Source: Sisyra terminalis (taxonomy: Eukaryota; Arthropoda; Insecta; Neuroptera; Sisyridae). Taken from it: a stretch of DNA of 64,000 bases. Shown piece by piece: positions 38,943 to 49,194 of the stretch (position 1 is its first letter; every line of letters starts with the position of its first letter). The stretch spans positions 50,974,630 through 51,038,629 of the forward strand of contig OY292274.1 of the NCBI GenBank assembly GCA_958496175.1, written 5' to 3'. The notes under the pieces were generated by a model, which saw only the letters and a list, made by a program, of their open reading frames with translations, was not told where the DNA came from and did no database searches. Position numbers and translations under genes: made by a program.

Positions 38943-40976
38943 CAAATTTAATAAAGTCGGTCTTAATTATGACATAAAGAGTAAAAAGTTATCAAATTAA
39001 AGGGTATAGATTTAGAATATTAGTAGAAATCTCATTTCATTGTCTCGACTTCCGAATGAACCTTTTACTCAAAACTATTACACTTTTGCAATGTACAAAA
39101 CTACCGCGAAATTTAAAATTTGTTAAATTGCATGAAATCCAGTTCCTTCATAATCAAGTATAACCATTATGTATGTATGCATTTATTATTAAAATATCTG
39201 AATTTCAACTATATAATTAAACCATTTTCTTTTAGTTTGCCGAATTTCTCTCTACGCGATATCCGCTTACTAATGTATTTATTTTTGAATGCGTATTTCG
39301 GATTTTCAGGTTTGCAATATGTGAAAGCAAAAAAACATAATGTTCACTTATAAACTTATCTTAATCATTTTCAGATATATCTATCAAAGTTTAAATGCTT
39401 AAGCCGACCCAAAGTTTTTCTAACTATTATTAAACCATCTTTGTTTTATAATAAAGTATAATTACGTTTCATCTTTAACGGTCCTTTGATAATGAAATTT
39501 CGATTGTTTATTAGACGATATGTCGTACAAACTTTGCCACCATTCACTCTTTTAGAGGAGGAAATATCAAAAAACCCTTTCTTATTATATATGCGTCGTA
39601 TAAAAAAACACTTTCCTAATTTCATCGACACAAATATGCATTTATATTGGAAAATACAATGTAAAACGAAAAAAATTATGACCTTTATTTTGATTATCAT
39701 AACTAAAAAGCAATTCGATTTCGCACATTTGGACGTTGTACATACAAAATTGTTGGAAATAGATAGAAAGCGTGGAAGTAAATTTGAATATTTTATTTAT
39801 TTTCAATAACAATAATTGATTTTCAAATTTTTCTAAATACCGAAGAAAAGTTGGTTTGGAAGATTTTATTTTTTGATTGATAATGAAATATATGACAAAA
39901 AATTGCTCCCTTAATGTTTTTCAGCGGAATAAATAATTGCTTCAGTTCACCATCATTGGTTCATAAAAATTAGATTTTAAAATGTTTGATTGTCGAAAAA
40001 CAAACAAAAATTAAAAACCGCCTCTTTGGTATTCGGTATCAGTACCTACTACATAAACTTTCATACTAATTAAGTGAAATGACGTTATTTAAAATGCTGT
40101 AGTTAAAATGATATAACAAAAACAGAAACTTATTATTAATTAATTATTTATATAATTACTAGCTGACTCGGCAAACTTCGTACTGCCTAACAGACAATGA
40201 ACGTAGTGTTTTATGAATGAATATTTTAGCTACACTTAGTTTAAATTTTTAGTAATAAAATTAAGTTCAATCCGTCATTACAATAATAAATCATTACAAT
40301 AATAATAATAAAAATTATAAAAAAAAATCAATTATTTCAATTGTAGATCTGCTAACACATTTTGTTGGCCTAAAGTGTTAAACTGCTAAGTTCTGTTTAA
40401 CTGTCTTTTAAGGGAAAGGAAAAAAAGTGAATATAAGCTACATAAGTTACTACATAAAGCAGGTTTCCGATTCATGTTATATATTGAAAAATTTCTATAT
40501 TTATAGTGATTTATCAGTTTGTCATTCGATAGAACTTTTTATTCCTTTCTATGGGAACAAAAAAACAAAAAATTTTAAAAGTGGATTTAACAGATTAAGA
40601 CTTTAGGCTGACGATTTGCTTAATTGAAGCTATGTATTTTGGTTCATGCGTTGCCCTCGGATTGATTTTCTCCATTGAAGCACCTTGCCATTACATTGAC
40701 ATACGAAGTTTCTCAAATCAGATATCTTCAATATATAAAACAAAGTAGGGGTAGTTAGACCAATTAGAATTAAGAAAATGACTGGACCGAGATATGATTT
40801 GTTAGATTCATCTTCGCTCCGATTAGTAGAATAAATATTAACATATCAAACAATCTTAACAGACAAAAAATTAATAAAATGAGTTTTTATATAAATTAGC
40901 CTTGGCATTTTCCGCAATTGGCAGTTCACGTCACTCACACTTAAATGTCAATGCAGTCAATTTAATATTTATATTA
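38943..40976. other. Spacer between gene C unit and duplication copy 2
   Basis: Open frames at 39120-39353 and 39486-39809 exist, but their composition is ordinary for AT-rich DNA and no domain is recognisable. A diverged ACTAGCTGACTCGGCAAACT repeat end sits at 40158. No RNA gene was recognised. Confidence 0.4.
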
Positions 40977-41369
40977 AACGAACTAGCGAGGCCATAACTT
41001 GAGAAAAGTTTATCTTGACATTTATTCAGATCAGATTTTTCTTTACCGACCGTTTTCAAACTGATAACTTTTCAGAGATCCTTGTACTGTTATATTGAAC
41101 AAAAAAATCGGAAAAGTTTTAAAAACATTGTAAAAGAACTTCTAAATATGACATGTGGGTGATAATTTAGGAAAAATTTACTGCAAATAGTTTGAAAATT
41201 AGACTTTAAAAAAAAGTGACAATATAATTATCAATAACCGTAGCACGGGTAATTAATTCTATTTTTTAATTGTTATTTACTGTCGTTTTATAACTACTAA
41301 GGTATTAAGCGATTCTAGGATTAATAAAAATATCCGTAATCGAGAAAACATCGAAAGTTTGCTTGATAC

Positions 41370-41431
41370 GAGGATAGAATCCAACACCTACTAATTGTGC
41401 GGCGGTTTCTTTAACCACACGGCCATCGGTA
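41370..41431 (-). repeat. tRNA-derived SINE-like element
   Basis: On the minus strand it shows ATGGCCGTGTGGTTAAAG (A-box-like) and GGATTCTATCC (B-box-like) at tRNA spacing. It is private to copy 2, within sequence inserted relative to copy 1. The acceptor stem is not evident. Confidence 0.45.
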
Positions 41432-41681
41432 GGAAAAAAGAAATTGTTTTACTAAAAGTTTTGCAGTCTGTTTAAAATAAAAAGGCGTTTTTCTTTTATT
41501 TCCTCTCCTGTATTGTAAGCTGTATTAATAACAAGCTTTAAATTGATAAAACAAAAGGCTTTTATTATTTGATTTATTTTTTTTTGATACTTATTGTCAC
41601 TGTATAGATACCAAGATTTTTAGGGACTCGATAGTTATTACAAAATCGTAACTTGAGAAATAATAAAAATTAGTTCTAACA

Positions 41682-41742
41682 AGGATTGAATCCAGCACAT
41701 ACTAGTTTTGGAGCGATCATCTTGACCATTCGGCCACCAGTA
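41682..41742 (-). repeat. tRNA-derived SINE-like element (duplicate of 15170-15230)
   Basis: Same A-box-like and B-box-like elements as the copy at 15170-15230, with a few substitutions. It travelled with the segmental duplication. Confidence 0.5.
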
Positions 41743-43680
41743 CAAGGCATTTTTATTGTTATTTTTAACTTTTTTCCTATAAAAAATTAAATACTTAAAT
41801 ATTAAGAAATCAAATAAGAAAGATGATTTTAATTTATTTTTTTCTTTGGATTAGTAAAGTTCAAACGGAAAACTCAAACATCATTTACGGTACGAATAAA
41901 TCACATGAAGGGTTCTCAGTTTTGAATTTGGTACTGAAGGTATCGAATAATTAATCAAATAAAGAGCAAAAAAATATTTTTCAAACATTCGGATATTTTA
42001 TTAAAGTTGTATTTTTTTTATTTTTTTCTAGCTTTTTTAAGGTTCCAATGTGTTACTAAGACTAGTAGATACATAGCATTTTTTATTTTAAGTTACTATT
42101 TGCCATGAGGTATGGAAATAGTTGCAATTTGCTCTACTTAGAAAAAAACGTCTACTAAAGTTTAGTACATCTCGGTAACTGTTAACTTTACTAAAAATAG
42201 CCATTTTATAACTTTGGTTAATTTTCAAAGAATTTTCACTGATGTTTCAAATGATATTATGATTTTGAGGTTTTTCATCCCTATGTTAAATTAAGGAAAT
42301 ACCTTCCTTTTGTTTACAATAACGATATATATTTCATTACATATGGACCAATTAATTGAACGTAGGTAAATACAAAATGCCATCAAAATTTTTAAAGCCG
42401 TTTTTAGTTAAAAGAAGACATTTAGATTGAGAAACAGGTCTATTTTTGAAAGTAGAAGGTATAATTGGGATTAGGGCATTTTAAAACGAATACTTATCCA
42501 GAAGTGGAATGAAAGAAAAATTAAAATATATAGACAGAACCTTAAATTGAATACGATATTACTCTACAGATATGCATATATACCTGTGAGAATATTTCTC
42601 TAAAAGGAAATAATAAGTACTTAGTTCACAATAGTCAGTCAACTTGTTGTTGAAATAAAATTGTCAGAAAAATGATATCGTTGTTAATGCATTAATTTAT
42701 CTTTGCCCATACGATGAAGAAAAGGTGATAAGACACTTAATACTAAGATAACACGAGCGGAAAACATTGTGGATATGTAAAATAAGAGAACAGAGTTTGG
42801 ATTCGCAAGTAGATGAAGCGACAACGATTACAAGAGGTGTAGGAAATTATGGATGCAGGGAAATATTGTTGCAATGTTTCAGAGCCGTGTCACACATGAG
42901 GGCACTATCGACTCTGCTGCATCTGTTGCAGAATAGCCAGGTAGTATGCAAATATGAGCACAATAACTAGAGGTGCACATTGTAATATGATTTGCCATTT
43001 TCATCGTATACTTCCCTTTCGCATAACATTAGCCCCAACGACGATCTTGATTTGAAAATTATTACTAACGGTACAATAAAAACGGCTTATGGTCTACATA
43101 AACTTCGAATTTGTATTCAGCGGATCGAAAAACATGAAAATCATGCTCGGTTTAGTTCAACAAAATTTTTATGTCTCCAAAACTGCCGATTTTAACCATT
43201 TTTTTCGGTTTTTTTAAAGTTTTCTCGAATTTTTGAGGGTGTACGGGTCAAACCGACCCCGGATTCGTGTTCAGGGGGTCAAAATACGTAGATTTATGCA
43301 GGTGCGGTCAAAAGTACAGAGCACTTTTTTTTTTGTGTGCCGGTGTTTTTGTCACCAGCGTCGTTCTAGTCTGTTCCTTTTATTTAATGATTCTTCAGGA
43401 TTTTAATTCGTCTTCATTCTGGTTTCTTCTAAAGCTTTCCAATTTCGCTTCTACATCAAGTATTAATGCTTTTCCTTTCAAAATGTGGCCCATCTAGTTA
43501 ACTTTTCTTCTTGTTAACAACTTGGTGATAATCCTTTCTTTGTAAAATTCAATTTTCTCCATTCTTCTACTTGTAGAAATATTTTAATAAACATATATTA
43601 GATTTTCTTTTCGAGAGTTTACTTAAAGCTTATTTAAGAAAAAAAATTCTATAGTTTAATTTGTGTACGGCATTTGATTT

Positions 43681-43889
43681 TATATATACCTATCCAAAGA
43701 ATAGTTATACAATTTTTATTATTTAGTCACAACAAACATGTCTGTGTTTTATATATATATTATATATATATATATTATATATATATATATTAACTTTTTC
43801 GGGTAATATATCGAAACATGGCTAATATTCAAAACACAGACATGTTTGTTGTGACTAAATAATAAAAATTGTATAACTATTCTTTGGAT

Positions 43890-43900
<11 letters not shown>
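43681..43900. repeat. Perfect 70-bp inverted repeat with TA-rich loop, then (TA)n
   Basis: 43681-43750 and 43831-43900 are exact reverse complements (70 bp). The 80-bp centre is mostly TA repeats plus a scrap reading CTTTTTCGGGTAATATATCG. In copy 1 the corresponding DNA (about 19632-19740) is present once and in a single orientation, so the palindrome arose in copy 2. A long (TA)n run continues to about 43937, where the LTR element begins. Confidence 0.88.
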
Positions 43901-43941
<41 letters not shown>

Positions 43942-43946
<5 letters not shown>

Positions 43947-44230
43947 TTTTCTATAATCTTTAATAATTAACCAAATTTGTTTCTCTATAAAATAAAGATT
44001 TTATTAGAATTAAGATTATTAATTACAATAATGAAAAATTACCTATAAAATAAAGAAACGACAATTAAAGCTAATTATTCGTACAATTCTAATATTTGTA
44101 AAATTATGTTATTGCAATTTATAATATTTGTAATAATTAATTATTTATTTTATGTCAAAATTTTGTATGTTATAAATCAAGCGGCTGAGGTAGTACGCGC
44201 CAAAATTAAAGGGAATATATTCTCTTTACA
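43942..44230 (-). repeat. 3' LTR of the Ty3-type element (289 bp)
   Basis: Sense strand begins TGTAAAGAG and ends AAAATTATA, so it lacks a canonical terminal CA. One mismatch to the other LTR. It contains an AATAAA polyadenylation signal and the 11-mer complementary to the primer-binding site (44056-44066). Confidence 0.92.
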
Positions 44231-45146
44231 TCTCCCCTCCTCGAGATGTAACTCCTGCGATGTTTCGATCATTTTCATTATTTAACATTGGAATCAATTT
44301 TGTTACATGGAATAGATTTGTTTCTTCATTTCTTTTTCCAGTCTTTATTTTATAAATTGAATTTGAAATTTTTTTGTCTATTGTAAATGGTCCGATTCTT
44401 AGTTCTTCTAGCTTCCTTCTATTAAGTTTGTTTCCACTTTCTATGAATACCATATCCCCCACGTTGAATTCATGGTGTCTTCTATTTCTGTCGAATATAT
44501 TTTTATTATAATTATGGGATTTCAATGTTCTCTCTAATGCTATCTTCTTATCTCTTGCCCAGTCTTCTCCATTCTTCTTTCTTCTCAATTCCTCCGGTAT
44601 ATTACTGGTGTCTGTGCCATGTAATAGATATTCTGGTGTAAATCCTGTAATTGTATGTTCTAATGTATTATAAGTATTAACACATTCCCTTGCTATCGAT
44701 GTCCATGCTCTCTTTTTCTTCTCTTCATTTATTCTGCATCGTATCTTATTTACTAATGTCTGATTAAGTCTTTCATTCAGACCATTAGAAAATGGCGCAT
44801 TTATTGCAGTAAAAATCAGTTGCACTTCTTTCTCCTTTAAATAATCCTTGAATTTCTTTGAATTTATTCCAGGATATTGGTCCATTAAAATTGTTCCAAT
44901 CTTTTCTATTCCTAACGCAGTCTGAACTAGTTTTATAAAATCATTGGCGTTTTGAGTTTTTGAATTTGAAATAAATGCGTATCTTGTGAAATGATCAACA
45001 AGTAAATGCATATATTTTTTTGTGGATCTAGAGCCTCCAAACCCTCCAATGGTGTCTATGGACATGATTTCGAAAGCTTTCTTCGCTGGCCCTAATTGTG
45101 ACATTAAGCCAAATTTATGTTGATTTATTCCTGATACATACATCAC
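44226..45146 (-). pseudogene. Pol: integrase core and C-terminal domain (frameshifted from RT-RNase H)
   Basis: 306 codons. The catalytic triad is readable: Asp in MSIDTIGGFGG, Asp in TILMDQYPGIN and Glu in SNGLNERLNQTLV, i.e. a DDE integrase. The C-terminal part has a GPF-type module (RIGPFTIDKKISNSIYKI) and no chromodomain. The N-terminal zinc-binding part (HKEWCHTGITQ..., CRECDVC) lies at the end of the upstream frame, so the two frames once formed one protein. A one-base slip near 45120-45135 separates them. Integrase inserts the cDNA into the genome. Confidence 0.88.
44231..44242 (-). promoter_or_regulatory. Polypurine tract
   Basis: Sense GAGGAGGGGAGA lies immediately upstream of the 3' LTR and is the expected plus-strand primer. 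It also encodes the last residues of the integrase frame, which terminates inside the LTR. Confidence 0.85.
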
Positions 45147-47301
45147 ATTCCCTACATATTCTCTTTATATTTACCAATAAATTTTTAGCAGTATAATATG
45201 GCATTATTTTCATTCCTGTTTGTGTTATCCCTGTGTGACACCATTCTTTGTGTATCTTCTTAATTAAATCAATACTAAAATTTTCAGATAATAAGATTTT
45301 CTCTCTCTTTTTAACTTTTTTATAATATATTCCATTTTTCTTTATTAATTTTTCCTTCTTTTTTTGTAATAGTTCGTTATTCGTCTGATCCAATTTTATT
45401 TCATCTATTTTAACAAAATTTACCGTTCTCAATACGTCCTCGTCTTCCTCTATATTTGCTTCTAGCACAGGGTTTCTACTTAAGCAATCCGCTTCTGTAT
45501 TATCCTTCGCTGGGACGTATATAATTTTAAAATCGTACTGGGACAGATAGTGGGTTAGATCACCTAATTCTTCATCTGTTCGTGCCCTTACATTCATATT
45601 CTCTAGTGGTTTATGATCCGAATGTATTTCGAAGTATCTCCCTATTAACCAGTGTTGCCAATATTTTATTGCCTCTTTTATAGCCAGGCATTCAAGATAA
45701 ATCGCTTTCTTCTTCTTTTGTGATTCGTTCAGCTTCTTTGAGAAGTATGCCACAGGTCTCTCTTTTCCATCTTCTTGTGTCTGTTTTAGTATTGCGCCTA
45801 TGCCTTCAAGTGATGCATCTGTATATATTTTGATTGGACGGTCTTTGTCGAATATCTCCAACACAGGTTGGGAACACAGCATTTCTTTTATCTTTCTGAA
45901 AACTCTTTCACAATCCTCTGTCCATAAGAATTTTACGTTCTTCCTTAATAGTTGATGTAATGGATCCAGTAGTATCGAACTCTTTTCTATATATTCATGG
46001 TAAAAGTTTATTTTTCCTAGAAATTGTCTGATATGCTTTTGTGTGGTAGGAGTCGGGAAATCTCTTATTGATATTATATTATCCTTTAATGGTGTCACTG
46101 TATTTTTTCCTATTACATGTCCTAAATATCTGACTGAACTAGCAGCAAACGTACATTTCTTGAATTTCAACCTAAATCCTTCTTTTTTTATTGCTCTCAA
46201 AACTTTTTCAATGTAATCTGTGTGTTCTTCAAACGTCGATGAGTGTATTAGGATATCGTCTATATAATTCACTGAAAATTCCATCAACCCATGTTTTCTC
46301 AATATGTTCCTCAGAATTCTTTGAAATATCGCTGGGGACGTTTTTAAGCCAAATGGCAGACATGTCCATTGAAAGTGACCATTTTGTGTTACAAATCCCG
46401 TTTTTCTTCTATCCTCTATCCTCAGTGGTATTGACCAAAACGCCGAGTTTATATCCAGCGTCGTGAAATATTCACAGTTCCTGGTTCTTAATATTATATC
46501 ATCAATTAAGGGAAATGGTTGCGCCTAAGGAACAATATTTTTATTTAAATCTCTGAAATCTATGCACAGACGTGTCTTTCCTTCGTTTTTTTTATATGCT
46601 AGCGTGACAGGTGCAGCAAAAGGACTATATGATTCTTCGATTAAGTTCTTCTCCAACAATATGGCTATTTGTTCTTCTATCTCCTTTTTGTCCTCTATAT
46701 TACATCTGTATGGTCTTTTGCTGCAATACTTCTCCACTATTAGATCGATTCTAGCTTCATACTCATTAACAGTTCCAACATCATACTTGTCCTTTGCAAA
46801 CACTGACTTGTTGTTATCCATTAATTTTTCTATCTTAATTCTTTTATCTCTATCTAAATGTTCTAGTTTACTATCAAATTCATCTACTTCCACGTGTTCG
46901 TTAAAATTAACTGAACAATTTATGGCTTTATTTTTGTTTGTATTTAATATTTTTTTCGGGTTTTCTATGTCATCTATTTTCTGTGAAACTTCCAAATTTT
47001 CATTCATTTTCAACTTGAACACGGGAATTAAATCTAGTCCTATTATAAAATCTTCGAAATCGTCTCTTTCTACTATGTACACGTCTACTTCTTTTTCTAT
47101 ATTGAATATTTTTACCCTCAATCTTACCAATCCATTCGTATGATTCACACCATTGACAGACTTTAGGAATATTTTGTTTTTATCCTCACTATTACCTTTT
47201 ATCTTAATCCACTTCGAATTTATTAAAGATACTTGAGAACCCGGATCATATGTACCCATCATCTCTATTTTATTGCCAATTATCATCCTAAGCCTGATCA
47301 A
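45115..47301 (-). pseudogene. Pol: protease, reverse transcriptase, RNase H, integrase zinc finger (one TAG)
   Basis: One reading frame from the gag overlap to 45115, broken only by TAG at 46525-46527. Protease: MMGTYDPGSQVSLIN, a D-x-G aspartyl site with the unusual residue Pro. RT begins with KTRLCIDFRDLNK; after the TAG come the FTTLDINSAFW block, CLPFGLKTSPAIFQ and the catalytic NYIDDIL. RNase H: IYTDASLEGIGAIL, a downstream Glu, and HSDHKPL. The end carries the HHCC-type integrase zinc finger. It is made as a Gag-Pol fusion by -1 frameshifting. The TAG changes a residue in the INKNIVP-x-AQPFPL region just before RT motif 3, and would abolish RT unless it is read through. Confidence 0.9.
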
Positions 47302-47309
47302 TGGTGTAA

Positions 47310-48401
47310 CTATTCGTTTTTTGCTTCTTTATTTAGACTTACTTCTATTACTGCATTGCTCCCAATAGCTTTAGGTCTCCTCACTAGTTTAAACCAGCAC
47401 TTCTCTTCTGGGTGATATCTTACACCTTTACCCATATCTTCACATGTCTTGCATGGTTTTTTTTCTTCAATTTTTACTTTGTATTCGGGTCTACCTTCTT
47501 TTTTAGATATTTTTCTTTTATCTGACATTCCATCAAGCTTTTGTAATTCATTGATTAAGATTTTTGTATTTAGTATTTCATCCCTGTCAATTTTCTCTCT
47601 GATAAATTCTGGCAGACCAAATGCAATTCTATCTATCATTGTATCAGCGTCCATATTCTTATTAATTTCCAATAATAGTCGTTCTTTCGTTATTGCATAT
47701 TGCACAAGTGAACCCTCTTTATACTTAAAGTAGTGGGCATACGCTCTGTTGCTCCATCCCTTAGTTGAAAAGGTTTCTATTAACACCTGTTTCCATCCAT
47801 GCCAATCATTTTCATGTTCTCCTTTAATGGCTGTAGAGGTGTACCAGTCTTGGGCAGTTCTATCTAAAAATGTCGTTAATAGTTCGATTTTGGTTTTATC
47901 TTTCTGGATTGAAAATCTTTCACATTCTTTGTCGAATGTGTCTAACCATTGTCTAACATTAGATGTTTTATAATTAAATTTTTCTATAATAAATTTATCC
48001 GCTACGTGTTTTAAATTTTTTTCCTCTTCTTTTTTTTCGGATTTTTCGACTAATTTTTCTAATATTCCTGCTAATTCTGATTGTACCTTTATATCTTGAA
48101 AATTTTGCCTTAAATATTTTCCTCCAAAGTGAATATTCCCATCATCGTCCAAATATATCTTTTGCAATTCTTTTGTTAGCGTTATCCATATTATTAATTT
48201 ATCATTTCTTTTTACTAATGAATCTTTGACTTTTTTAAAAACAGCCGTATTCCTTAACTCTTCATGGGAATCCGCATAAATGAGTTCGTCCGGTATTGCA
48301 TATCTATCACCTTGTTCCGTCAAAATTGATGTTATGGCTACCACTGTAGTTTTACTATCCTTTGGAGAAGCCACAGCCTTAAACTCAAACTTCAACTTCA
48401 T
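47310..48401 (-). CDS. Gag polyprotein of the Ty3-type element
   Basis: 363 codons, intact, starting 21 nt inside the 5' LTR. The central region (about residues 130-260) has capsid-like helices with FNYKTSNVRQWLDTFDKEC and AQDWYTSTAIKG, typical of Ty3 Gag. Near the C-terminus a zinc-knuckle-like motif reads CKTCEDMGKGVRYHPEEKC, i.e. C-X2-C-X9-H-X4-C instead of the usual C-X2-C-X4-H-X4-C. Gag builds the particle and binds RNA. The frame ends in the slippery sequence that leads into pol. Confidence 0.9.
   Translation of the reverse strand: MKLKFEFKAVASPKDSKTTVVAITSILTEQGDRYAIPDELIYADSHEELRNTAVFKKVKDSLVKRNDKLIIWITLTKELQKIYLDDDGNIHFGGKYLRQNFQDIKVQSELAGILEKLVEKSEKKEEEKNLKHVADKFIIEKFNYKTSNVRQWLDTFDKECERFSIQKDKTKIELLTTFLDRTAQDWYTSTAIKGEHENDWHGWKQVLIETFSTKGWSNRAYAHYFKYKEGSLVQYAITKERLLLEINKNMDADTMIDRIAFGLPEFIREKIDRDEILNTKILINELQKLDGMSDKRKISKKEGRPEYKVKIEEKKPCKTCEDMGKGVRYHPEEKCWFKLVRRPKAIGSNAVIEVSLNKEAKNE
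47316..47322 (-). promoter_or_regulatory. Programmed -1 frameshift site A AAA AAC
   Basis: In the gag frame the sense strand reads GCA AAA AAC GAA TAG. The heptamer A-AAA-AAC matches the X-XXY-YYZ rule exactly, two codons before the gag stop. A -1 slip enters the pol frame, which is open from here through the protease. This is a recognised retroviral-type mechanism; use here is inferred. Confidence 0.82.
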
Positions 48402-48410
48402 TTTGTACAG

Positions 48411-48422
48411 AAATTGTCGTTT
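48411..48422 (-). promoter_or_regulatory. Primer-binding site, complementary to the element's own LTR
   Basis: Directly after the 5' LTR the sense strand reads AAACGACAATTTC. There is no TGG, as a tRNA-primed site would start. Its first 11 nt (AAACGACAATT) are the exact reverse complement of AATTGTCGTTT inside the LTR (48537-48547). This matches the self-priming arrangement known from Tf1/sushi elements, where the first nucleotides of the RNA anneal to the site. Confidence 0.7.
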
Positions 48423-48711
48423 TATAATTTTCTATAATCTTTAATAATTAACCAAATTTGTTTCTCTATAAAATAAAGATTTTATTAGAATTAAGATTAT
48501 TAATTACAATAATGAAAAATTACCTATAAAATAAAGAAACGACAATTAAAGCTAATTATTCGTACAATTCTAATATTTGTAAAATTATGTTATTGCAATT
48601 TATAATATTTGTAATAATTAATTATTTATTTTATGTCAAAATTTTGTATGTTATAAATCAAGCGGCTGAGGAAGTACGCGCCAAAATTAAAGGGAATATA
48701 TTCTCTTTACA
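48423..48711 (-). repeat. 5' LTR of the Ty3-type element (289 bp)
   Basis: Sense strand starts TGTAAAGAG at 48711. The 11-mer that pairs with the primer-binding site begins at offset 165, which would place U3 at about 164 nt if transcription starts there. TA-rich DNA flanks the outer edge. Confidence 0.92.
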
Positions 48712-49194
48712 TATATATATACATATTATATATATATACTTTTTCGGGTAATGGTAAACGAAATATATAAGTAAAAGCTTAAGTGCTTCGTTATTATATT
48801 CTATCAGAACAGTAAGAAATTCTAACATTCGTTATGAATACAATATTTAATTTTATTTAATTTACTTGTATTGCACATAAAGAGGTGTTATATATAGTTT
48901 CAAAGTATTTTGTTATAGTTGAATATATAAAATTTATTCCTTACACTTATTAAAACTCAATCATAATTATTTTGAAGAAAATGTCCATTTGTAAAGATTT
49001 ATTTTCATTTTATATCCCCTAATTACTTAGGATAATAAAATCCTTCTAAAATGACTTTGAAATAACTTAATCTGATTTATTTTATATCAATTACGTGAAA
49101 AAATCAATTAAAAATTCAATTTATAAACTTCAAATATTTAACTGGACATTTTGAAATAAAGGAATATATTAACTTATTTCAATATTTTTTTCAG

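Larger units (their letters stand above)
43942..48711 (-). mobile_element. Nearly intact Ty3-type LTR retrotransposon
   Basis: 4770 bp on the minus strand, bounded by two 289-bp LTRs that differ at one position (GAGGTAGT versus GAGGAAGT). Order: 5' LTR, primer-binding site, Gag, -1 shifted Pol (protease, reverse transcriptase, RNase H, integrase), polypurine tract, 3' LTR. Integrase after RNase H places it in the Ty3 type. There is no env-like frame and no chromodomain. Two lesions are visible: an in-frame TAG at 46525-46527 at the start of RT and a one-base frame slip near 45120-45135 before the integrase core. The insertion lies in a (TA)n tract, so no target duplication can be resolved. 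Near-identical LTRs indicate a recent insertion. Confidence 0.93.

Noticed and set aside
39486..39809. 107-codon open frame (MIMKFRLFIRRY...)
   Set aside because: Lys/Ile/Phe-rich as expected for AT-rich DNA, overlapping an opposite-strand frame of similar length; no homology recognised.
43942..48711. Target-site duplication of the LTR element
   Set aside because: Both flanks are TA-rich and the four bases next to the LTRs do not match (AAAA versus TATA), so no TSD can be claimed.
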